Shown here: in pieces, positions 46,471-54,100 of the stretch
Position numbering within the stretch: the first letter of the stretch is position 1
Layout of the letters: the number at the start of each line of letters is the position of its first letter
Source of the DNA: Simkaniaceae bacterium
GTDB lineage: Bacteria; Chlamydiota; Chlamydiia; Chlamydiales; Simkaniaceae
Direction of reading: 5' to 3'
DNA length: 64,000 nucleotides
Assembly (NCBI GenBank): GCA_018399075.1
Contig: CP073763.1
Span: 558,001-622,000, forward strand
Made by a program: the position numbers and the translations under genes
Notes under the pieces: generated by a model
What the model saw: only the letters and a program-made list of their open reading frames with translations
Databases searched by the model: none
Told to the model about the DNA's origin: nothing

Positions 46471-46500
46471 AGGGTGTCGATCCCTCTAGCCTTTCTTTCT
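46468..46500 (+). terminator. terminator at the end of the glyA-SNF2 operon
   Basis: Perfect 7-bp stem TAGAGGG/CCCTCTA (46468-46474 and 46482-46488), 7-base loop, followed by a T-rich tract (GCCTTTCTTTCTT). The stem contains the SNF2 stop and touches the end of the convergent dsbB gene. Confidence 0.6.
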
Positions 46501-46905
46501 TGTCCGGACTAAAAAGATTTCAGTTCCAATCAAAACAGCAAGAGAAAAGAGACCATTATAAAGGGGAGGAGGGAGACCAAAGATTCTCCAAGAAGGACCT
46601 GTTTGCTCCACCTTTTTTGTCTGGCAAGAAGACCCTAAAAATCCAAATTGGACGCAGCTATGGTAGCTTGCCAAAATCACTCCCGCAAGGAAGCAAACCT
46701 GTATAAGGCGAAGAAGAGCTCTTTTAAAAGATACAAAGAGGCCAAGAAGAGCTAAAGCCCCCGTTGCAAAATAGGGGATTCTTTGCAATTTGCACAGGAT
46801 GCAGGGACGGATCTCTATGACATATTCGACAAAGAAAGAAATTCCTAGCGAGATGATGGCAATGCCTAAAAAGAGCCAATAGGCTTTTTGATAACGGTTT
46901 TCCAT
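46486..46905 (-). CDS. dsbB: disulfide bond formation protein B
   Basis: A 139-residue inner-membrane protein with four predicted helices. Periplasmic loop 1 has C-I-L-C within R-P-C-I-L-C-K-L-Q-R and loop 2 has the second Cys pair (Y-H-S-C ... S-S-C-Q, with 10 residues between). DsbB reoxidises DsbA with quinone. Length is typical of the short chlamydial form. Disulphide crosslinking of outer-membrane proteins is a hallmark of chlamydial infectious particles, giving this enzyme an obvious context. Confidence 0.93.
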   Translation of the reverse strand: MENRYQKAYWLFLGIAIISLGISFFVEYVIEIRPCILCKLQRIPYFATGALALLGLFVSFKRALLRLIQVCFLAGVILASYHSCVQFGFLGSSCQTKKVEQTGPSWRIFGLPPPLYNGLFSLAVLIGTEIFLVRTRKKG

Positions 46906-47021
46906 ACTTTTTTTTTAACTGTTCTTCTAGAAAAATGCATTAAATTTTTGCGTAAATATTATAGTTTACAAATTTTTTTTTATTTCTAATATTGAAATCA
47001 TTTAAACCAACCAAAGTGCTT

Positions 47022-47153
47022 ATGATGAAAAATATTTTTTTAATCATCGCCTGCCTTTTTCCTATTATTACCTGCGATTGGGTTTGCTCAAACTGTGGGG
47101 AGAAAAACCCCGACATCATTGATTGGTGTGAATATTGTGGACAGAAGAGGTAA
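47022..47153 (+). CDS. 43-residue exported zinc-finger peptide (RanBP2/NZF spacing)
   Basis: A 43-residue peptide (second ATG at 47025 also possible). The N-terminal half is a hydrophobic signal or anchor (N-I-F-L-I-I-A-C-L-F-P-I-I-T-C). The second half reads W-V-C-S-N-C-G-E-K-N followed by six residues and C-E-Y-C-G, i.e. exactly W-x-C-x2-C-x3-N-x6-C-x2-C, the spacing of RanBP2/NZF fingers. The T-F dipeptide of ubiquitin-binding NZF fingers is absent (G-E here). The Cys in I-T-C may be a lipidation site but the lipobox is imperfect. No Shine-Dalgarno is evident. It lies just before der on the same strand. Confidence 0.55.
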   Translation: MMKNIFLIIACLFPIITCDWVCSNCGEKNPDIIDWCEYCGQKR

Positions 47154-47191
47154 TGTTTATTTTAATAGAGAGTTTGGTATGATCTTTGAAT

Positions 47192-48610
47192 ATGAAAAAG
47201 ACAAAGATCGCACTTATAGGTCGCCCCAATGTAGGGAAGTCGGCTCTCTTTAATCGCATTGCCAAAAAGCGGATCGCCATTGTTGATGAAATGGAAGGGG
47301 TAACCCGTGATCGCTTATATGCTGAAGCAGAACTTTTTGGACGTCCCTTTGAGATCATCGATACAGGTGGGATTGACGAGAGTAGCGCGATCCCTTTTGC
47401 CGAAGAAGTTAAAATGCAGGCAGAAATAGCCATTGAAGAGGCTGACAGCCTTATCATGGTCGTTGATTCCCGCATTGGAATTACCGGTCTTGATGAGCAT
47501 GTGGCTCATCTTCTCCTTAAAAGTGGAAAACCTCTCGTTTTAGCCGTCAATAAGATTGATAATGAAGATGAAACGCAGCTTGCCCCATTTTATGCTCTTG
47601 GAGTTGAACATGTTATTCCTGTTTCAGCTATTCAAGGACGGAATATTGTTGAAATTTTAGAACTTGCCCTTGCTCCTTGCCCCATTGTTGAGGAGGAAGA
47701 AGAAGCTCATGGGATTAAAGTTGCCATTATTGGACGACCCAATGTGGGTAAATCTACCTTAATTAATACCCTTTTAGATGAGTCGCGGTGCGTTGTAAGC
47801 CCTATTGCTGGGACAACCCGGGACTCGATTGATGTTTCGGTAGAGTGGGAAGGAGAAACCTTTACCATTATCGATACAGCAGGAATTCGGCGGAAGAAGT
47901 CAGAGCATGAAGTTGTCGATAAATTTGCAGCTATTCGTACTGAACGAGCCATTGAAAGGGCTGATGTTTGTGTTTTAATGCTTGACTCTCAAGAGGGAAT
48001 GACATCTCAAGAAAAGCGAATTGCTAAGATGATCGAAGATAAAGGGAAAGGATGTATCCTCTTTTTCAATAAATGGGACCTTGTCAAAGGCTTTAGAATG
48101 GAGCATTGCAGAAAGAGTCTAGAGATTGAAGCCTCTTTTATCACTTACTGTTCCACCCTTTTTGGCTCCTCTAAAACAGGGAGGAAGATCGATGAACTGT
48201 TTCCACTCATACAAGAAGTCCACCGCTATTTAGGAACACGCATCTCAACAGGACAACTCAATAAGTTTGTTGAGGGAGCCACGCATAAAGTCCATCCCCC
48301 GATGCTCCAAGGAAAAAGGCTCCGTATTTATTATATGGCGCAAGTTGATGTTGCTCCTCCCCGGTTTATCTTCTTTGTCAATAATCCTGATCTATTGGGA
48401 GATAGCTACAAAAAGTATCTTATCAATCAGTTCCGAAAAACCTATAAGTTTACAGGAGCTCCCCTTGTTTTTTATTTAAAAGGGAAAAAGCGGCAAGAGA
48501 AAAAGAAGAGCTCTCATTCAGGGGACTTTTTAGAAGAAGATCTCCGTTTTGAAGAAGAGAATGTGGGATCCCACTTGAACTCTTCCCCATCAATGGTGAC
48601 CTTTCGATAG
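47192..48610 (+). CDS. der: ribosome-assembly GTPase Der (EngA)
   Basis: A 472-residue protein with two tandem GTPase domains and a C-terminal KH-like domain, required for 50S subunit maturation. Domain 1: G-R-P-N-V-G-K-S-A near residue 9, D-T-G-G, N-K-I-D; domain 2: G-R-P-N-V-G-K-S-T near 182, D-T-A-G, N-K-W-D. Domain 3 contains P-P-R-F-I-F-F-V-N. The ATG at 47192 is preferred to an in-frame TTG six bases earlier. The last ~32 codons overlap the convergent YidD-like gene and form a low-complexity acidic/basic tail. Confidence 0.96.
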   Translation: MKKTKIALIGRPNVGKSALFNRIAKKRIAIVDEMEGVTRDRLYAEAELFGRPFEIIDTGGIDESSAIPFAEEVKMQAEIAIEEADSLIMVVDSRIGITGLDEHVAHLLLKSGKPLVLAVNKIDNEDETQLAPFYALGVEHVIPVSAIQGRNIVEILELALAPCPIVEEEEEAHGIKVAIIGRPNVGKSTLINTLLDESRCVVSPIAGTTRDSIDVSVEWEGETFTIIDTAGIRRKKSEHEVVDKFAAIRTERAIERADVCVLMLDSQEGMTSQEKRIAKMIEDKGKGCILFFNKWDLVKGFRMEHCRKSLEIEASFITYCSTLFGSSKTGRKIDELFPLIQEVHRYLGTRISTGQLNKFVEGATHKVHPPMLQGKRLRIYYMAQVDVAPPRFIFFVNNPDLLGDSYKKYLINQFRKTYKFTGAPLVFYLKGKKRQEKKKSSHSGDFLEEDLRFEEENVGSHLNSSPSMVTFR

Positions 48611-48936
48611 ACCCACTCTTCACGATTTTCTCTTAAGAGGCGATCACATCCCATAATGTATCCTTTGATAAAGCCATGTCTTCTCATAGAAAGGAGCATG
48701 TAACGCGAACTTGTGGGGCGAAAATGGCTGCGAGGCCCATCTACAGGGGAGAGAATGTTTTGGTGAAAGAGGATCACATATTCAGAAAGCTTAGTCATAA
48801 GCCCTCTTTTTGTTGGAACAGGGGGGATTAAACTTCTGTTTGGAACAAGCTCTTCATCTTTTCCCCATGGATGAACAAACCCGACTTCAGCAAAGAGAGG
48901 AAGAAAAAAAAGGGCTAAAAACAAAACCTTTTTCAT
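48514..48936 (-). CDS. YidD-like membrane protein insertion efficiency factor
   Basis: A 140-residue protein with a signal-like N terminus (F-L-A-L-F-F-L-P-L-F-A). The YidD pattern is present: F-H-Q-N-I-L-S-P-V-D-G then H-F-R-P-T-S-S-R-Y and H-G-F-I-K-G-Y-I-M-G-C-D-R-L-L-R. In most YidD proteins the middle reads C-R-x2-P-T-C-S; here both cysteines are replaced. YidD assists YidC-dependent insertion. The gene overlaps the lipoprotein gene upstream by one base and der at its 3' end by 97 bases. YidD-like and this TPR lipoprotein form a pair. Confidence 0.8.
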   Translation of the reverse strand: MKKVLFLALFFLPLFAEVGFVHPWGKDEELVPNRSLIPPVPTKRGLMTKLSEYVILFHQNILSPVDGPRSHFRPTSSRYMLLSMRRHGFIKGYIMGCDRLLRENREEWVYRKVTIDGEEFKWDPTFSSSKRRSSSKKSPE

Positions 48937-49883
48937 TAGAACCCATATTTTAACATCAGAACAGGAAAGAGACCATTTCTATTGAGAGCCGGATAGGCAA
49001 GATCTTCATATAAGCGTTCATTGTAGAGTTTTGCACTCTCTCCAGCACCATAAATTCCGCCAAAATACCAACCCGCTTCAAAACTTGTTGTGATAATGCC
49101 GGCTGCTAAATGTCCATTGGTATAAAAGTGGACTGCAGCCCAGATGAAAAGGCCATTTAAGAGAAAAGAAGTCAAAGCTGATTGCTTTTGTCCGACATAG
49201 AGATAGCCGGCTCCAGGAAGAAGAGCGTTGAGAGTTTGCGCTTTACTCACAGATTTTTTTTTTGCGTCGTAGTTATCAAGAAGGTTTGTCAGGTAAGTCT
49301 TCGAGGGGTCGCCCCTCTCAGCCAACCGGATCTCATCAAGATCCCCCTCGATCATGATCGTCGAAAGCTCCAACTTCTTTGCCGTTTCAGGATAATGGTG
49401 TTGAATGACGCGGAGGACATACTCCGCCTTTTCTTCATCACCCACCTCAAGGTAACTTTCATACATGATAATCAAAAGATCGTGGTAGGCAGGAAAGGTT
49501 TTTGTCGCGGTGTAGAGAGCTGAATGGGTAAACTCTTGCGCTACCTCCTCATACCGTTTTCCAAGGTAATAAGAAAGAAGGATTTGGTACTGAATCTCTT
49601 CAAGACGGGTAGGATGCCCGGCCGGAAGGAGAAACTCTGAGCGCTTAAAAGTAGTAATCGCTCTATATAGGTCGAGATGTTCAGCAAATTTCTGCGCAAT
49701 CAGGTATTCCTGTCCCCAGGGTTCCCCTCGCTCCTGAGGCGTTAAGGGAGGAAAGGCTGGAGGAAGACTCTTTAAGTACTTATCCTGCACAGAGAAATTC
49801 ACTTGTGGCTCAATCTTATCGGGAACCCGATAGCAACCCGCTAAGAAAAATAGAACTAAAAAAGTTAAAAGAGCTCGTTTCAT
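48936..49883 (-). CDS. TPR-like lipoprotein paired with YidD-like gene
   Basis: A 315-residue protein with a type II signal peptide: F-L-V-L-F-F-L-A-G-C, Cys17 being the lipid-anchored residue. Helical hairpins of TPR type lie at ~60-200 (A-E-H-L-D-L-Y-R-A-I-T-T-F, Y-E-S-Y-L-E-V-G-D-E-E-K-A). Residues ~215-300 contain L-N-A-L-L-P-G-A-G-Y-L-Y-V-G and hydrophobic stretches that may be membrane segments. Role unknown; its pairing with a YidD-like gene suggests a function in membrane protein assembly or envelope. Confidence 0.7.
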   Translation of the reverse strand: MKRALLTFLVLFFLAGCYRVPDKIEPQVNFSVQDKYLKSLPPAFPPLTPQERGEPWGQEYLIAQKFAEHLDLYRAITTFKRSEFLLPAGHPTRLEEIQYQILLSYYLGKRYEEVAQEFTHSALYTATKTFPAYHDLLIIMYESYLEVGDEEKAEYVLRVIQHHYPETAKKLELSTIMIEGDLDEIRLAERGDPSKTYLTNLLDNYDAKKKSVSKAQTLNALLPGAGYLYVGQKQSALTSFLLNGLFIWAAVHFYTNGHLAAGIITTSFEAGWYFGGIYGAGESAKLYNERLYEDLAYPALNRNGLFPVLMLKYGF

Positions 49884-49981
49884 AGACAGGGATCATAACA
49901 GAATCTGAGAAAAAGTCCATTAGATTGAAAGAACGTATCCACAGAAAATCTATTATCCCTCTGCCTATGAAACATTAGAAG

Positions 49982-51043
49982 CTATTGTACGACAACCGAT
50001 TGAGGTTGGCTTGTTGTCCCATCTGCAAAGAGAACTTCAACGGTGTATTCAACCGCTTTCTTTCTCTTTTGGTTATGGTCGATATACTTTGTGGCTGTAG
50101 GAGGAAGCTCCGCGACCAGTACCCCATTACGGTAGATATGGAAAGCCGAAGCCTCAACAGGAGCAACCAAATGGAACTTAAGTTCATTGAAATACTCGGT
50201 TTCTGTTAAAAACTTATTGTTTTTTTGTTTCCCTGTCACCGAATGAGGGGGGAGATTAAGGCCGAAGGCTAGAGTATGAAGGTTATCAACAGTCGGAAGA
50301 GTGTTGATAATAGCGCCGCTGGGGATATCAAGAATAACAATACCACGGGGATTAGTATTATAAGCTTCATTAATAGCCCATAGCTGTTGGGTGATTGGAT
50401 GAAACTTGCCGTGGTGGGCAATAGGAGCAGCACTTGTTCCTACGAGTGTTGGAAGACCTGTTGTGGTGCTGACTGTATAGATATTTGAATTTCCATTAAG
50501 GAGATAGAGGGTATTCGAATCATTAAAATCTCAACTATGCGTATAAGTCGAAAGTCCTGCGTCTGGGAATTCAAAGACGGCTCCAGTGTTTTTATCTATA
50601 CTGACTAAATCATCGTCCGGTCCTGGACTCAATTCACTCCACGCATAAAGTTGACCCGTTGAATCACAAGTCAGAAGAACAATTGTCTCGGCAGTAGGAG
50701 GAACAGCAAGAGGGGCAACGACAGTTCCGGCACCTGTTTCAGTATCAATAGTAATGAGGCTATTGGGAGCAATAGGATCATTTATTGAGGTTGTTGCATA
50801 AAGGTTTCCCGTTGTGGGATCATAAGAAAGGCCATTGACGCGATAGCCAATAGTTCCAATGGTTTCTTCAACAGCTCCTGTATTTTGATCGATAACAACA
50901 AGTGTTGTTATTCCTCATCCTCCTCCCTCACCAACAGTGCCAAATAGAACATATTGGTTGGCAAAGGCGGTGTTTATTAGGAAAGACATGACTAGTAGCG
51001 CTAATGCTATTGGAGTTTTTAAAGAGAGTTTTGAGTTTTTCAT
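49982..51043 (-). pseudogene. secreted beta-propeller-like protein, two in-frame UGA codons
   Basis: A 354-codon frame starting at ATG 51043 with GGAG ahead, signal peptide (I-A-L-A-L-L-V-M-S-F-L ... A-F-A) and repeated strands of the type 'L-x-x-I-D-x-x-T-G' (V-V-I-D-Q-N-T-G, I-T-I-D-T-E-T-G, V-S-I-D-K-N-T-G), followed by a fibronectin-like ending (F-H-I-Y-R-N-G-V-L-V). The frame is intact except for two TGA codons: codon 43 (50915-50917, G-G-G-stop-G-I-T-T) and codon 171 (50531-50533, T-H-S-stop-D-F-N-D). At both sites Trp (TGG) would suit the context. UGA is a genuine stop elsewhere (e.g. lon, xerC). So either a young pseudogene from two G-to-A changes or a readthrough case. Ligand or partner unknown. 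Confidence 0.7.
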
Positions 51044-51174
51044 TTTTTCTTGCTCCATTCAGGTTTTTCATTTATTGACCTTTCGGGTCATTGAAAAGTG
51101 AATGAAGTATAATCAATGCCTGTAAAATATAAAATATTAATTTTAATGGAGAGGAGAAAAAAGCGACTCAGAAA

Positions 51175-54100
51175 TTAATAGGAATCGTCAGGAGTTTTGA
51201 CGATTTCAAGTCCTGCATCAAAGTCTTCTGCATTGGTTTGGCTACGGAAGAGGTCTTCTTGACGCTCTGTAATCTCTTGGTAGGTATCGAACGACTTGAT
51301 GATATGGGGGCGAACAAAGATAACAAGATTAGAGATGTTTTCATTCTTTTCGTTATCACTGAAAGCTGCACCAATGAGAGGGAGGCCTCCTAAACAAGGG
51401 ACCCCTGTTCGGTGATAAGTTTTAGAATCTTGCATCGACCCACTGAGAACAAGGAAACTCTTGTCGGGTACGCTAACAACAGTCTTTGTACTCGACTTAT
51501 TAGTTGTAATTCCTTGAACTTGAACGTTACTCACTGATGAGCCTGAGTCTGCCTGATTTTGTTGCTCTGAAATATCTTCCTCAATCATTAAGGTGATGAC
51601 ATCACTATTTCCAACAACGGGGGTAATACTCAAGCTAACACCAACATCGCGGTACTCAAGGTTAGCGGTTGTTGTTGTTGTTTGTGACTGGTTAGTGACT
51701 AAAGATCCAGTATAGGGGATGTTTTGGCCGACAAAGATTGTCGACATTTTATTGTCTTGGGTGATGATTTTTTGGTTCATCACAATGATTGAATCACCTT
51801 CATCTCTAATCGCATTCATTAATGAACCAAGAGCAAAATAGGATTGTCCCTTATGGAGAATGATATCTCCGATGACTCCAAGGTCGCCACCTGATGTGAA
51901 GGGGATAAATGATCCAGTAGGCGTTGTTTTTGCAGTAATGTTTGAGAGGTCTTGTTGGAAAGAGATAAGCGGATCTGGAACACCCCCAATTGTTTCTGGA
52001 AAGACACCTGTTCCATAAGCAAACTTATTACGATATTGCCCCTGAGATCCCCAACGAAGGCCAAATTGAAGGTTATTGCTCATCGTAGTTTCAATCACTA
52101 GGATTTCGACAAAAACCTGCTTGAGAGGAATATCAATACTCTTAATGAGCTCCTTGAGTTTTCCAAGCGCATCGGCTTGTCCTGTAGCAATCAGAGAGTT
52201 TGTGACTTCGATCCACTGCAGGGTATTAATAGCATCTACAAGGTTGTCATTAACCTTTGTCTTGGCTTTCCCAAGGTCTGTTCCAATGAGCTTAATTGCA
52301 TCTTGAATCTCAGCACCACTGTGGTATTGCAACTTATAGATAAGGAAGCTCATATCAGAAACGGTTTCAATCCCAGGTTCTCCATCAGGGATTCCTGGTC
52401 CTGGGATGTCAAATCGCTCTAAGAGACCATAAACTTTCTTAGTATCCGCTTCATCACCTGAAACAAGGATTGTAGATGTTTTTTCCATCCACTTTAGGTT
52501 ATTGATCACATCAAAGAGTTCTTTATCGGTCACACCAGATGTCATGAGATTTTGTTCAAAATCTCTAAGAATTTTAATGAGCTCTTCTCCAGGTACAAAT
52601 TTCGGCTTATAAATTTGGTATCCCGATGGCGATCGGGCAGGAGCTTCTTTTGCAAGACCAGGAATATCAAACTTTTGTGCTAAACCTATAGCTTCTTGTA
52701 CAGCAGATGGAGGTCCTGTAAAGATGATAGAGTTTGTATCTTGAACATAGCGCATATTATTCAGCGTTGTGATCAAATCATCTTGCGTTGAACCAGCTCT
52801 TTTTAAGTCGGAGGCCATATTTCTCAAGTAGCCCATCAATGCGGGACCTGTGAGATATTTAATCTTATAGATCACGAAGGTTGTTTTCCCCACCTGCTTG
52901 ACTTGATCTTCAGATGGGGTGTCAAGTGAAGGAAGAAGGCCTTGAACTTTCGCGATGGAAGTTTCAGTTCCTGTAAAGAGAACGGATTTTCCATTCGATA
53001 CTAAACGGGTATTTTTAAGGGTGCTAATTAAGCTTTTATCTGCAAATCCTGAGGATTCCATGTCATCCGCAACCATGCGTGCATGTCTTCTAAGGTCATC
53101 AGCAGAGATATGGACAGGTTTATAGACATAAAACTCATTTGCTTGAGGCGTTGATTCAACAGGGATATCAAAGGTAGCGACAATTTCTTTTACACGACTG
53201 ATTGCATTCTGTGTTCCAGTGAACAAAACACCTGTTCCTTTTGAAACAACTGAGGCTGAATTTAAAGCAGCAATTAAGTTTGGATCTTTTAGCCCTTGAT
53301 CCTTCATTTCATCTGCAGCATGGCTGGCTTGTTTAATGATGGCTTCTGGTGATTGGTGTTGGGGCTTGAAAATATAATACTGAGTGGTTTTTGCCTCTTG
53401 TTCTGTCGGTGTATCAAATGTCGATGCAATCTGCTTAATGCGATTAATAGCATCCTGCGTTCCTGTAAATAAAACGCTTGTTCCATTTGAGACAACGGTT
53501 GCTGAGTTGAGGGCTGCAATAAGGTTGGAATCAGCGAGCCCTGAATCCTGCATTTGGTCTGCAGCATGTTTTGCTTGTTTAATGACAGCTTGAGGTGGTT
53601 GATTCTGTGGCTTGAAAATATAATATTGGGAGGCTTGAGACTCTTTTTCTTGATTGTCATAAGAGCGTGCCATTACTTTAACTTTCTCAATAGCTGAAGG
53701 GGTCCCCGTGAAAATAACACGGGTTTTATCCTCAGTTAGACGGGCAGATTCCATGGCATTAATCAAATCAGGGTCTTTCAATCCGGAATTCTGAAGCTGG
53801 GTTGCTGACCGCTTAATACTTTCAATCAATTTTTCAGCAGTAACAGAGGTAGGTTTATAGATGTAGAATTCAGATTTTTCGGGACCTTTTGAGGTGTCAA
53901 AAGTTGTGAGAACGTCTTTTAACTTATTAATTCCTTCTGGTGTTCCCGTAAACATGACAGCCGTATCACTAGAAACAAGTGTGGCTGACTTTAAAGTATT
54001 GATGAGTGCTGGATCATCTAGTCCTGCTGCTTCCATCTCTTCTGCTGCTGAAACGACCTTATTCTTAAACTCTTTAGGAGTTTCTCCTGTAGGTTTATAG

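Noticed and set aside
37431-51043. General reassignment of UGA to Trp in this genome
   Set aside because: Several well-supported genes (lon, xerC, the toxin-tail frame) end correctly at UGA, and the in-frame cases are confined to two loci.
53165-53640. CRISPR-like array in the secretin gene
   Set aside because: The repeats are in-frame protein repeats of ~250 bp with no short identical direct repeats or unique spacers.
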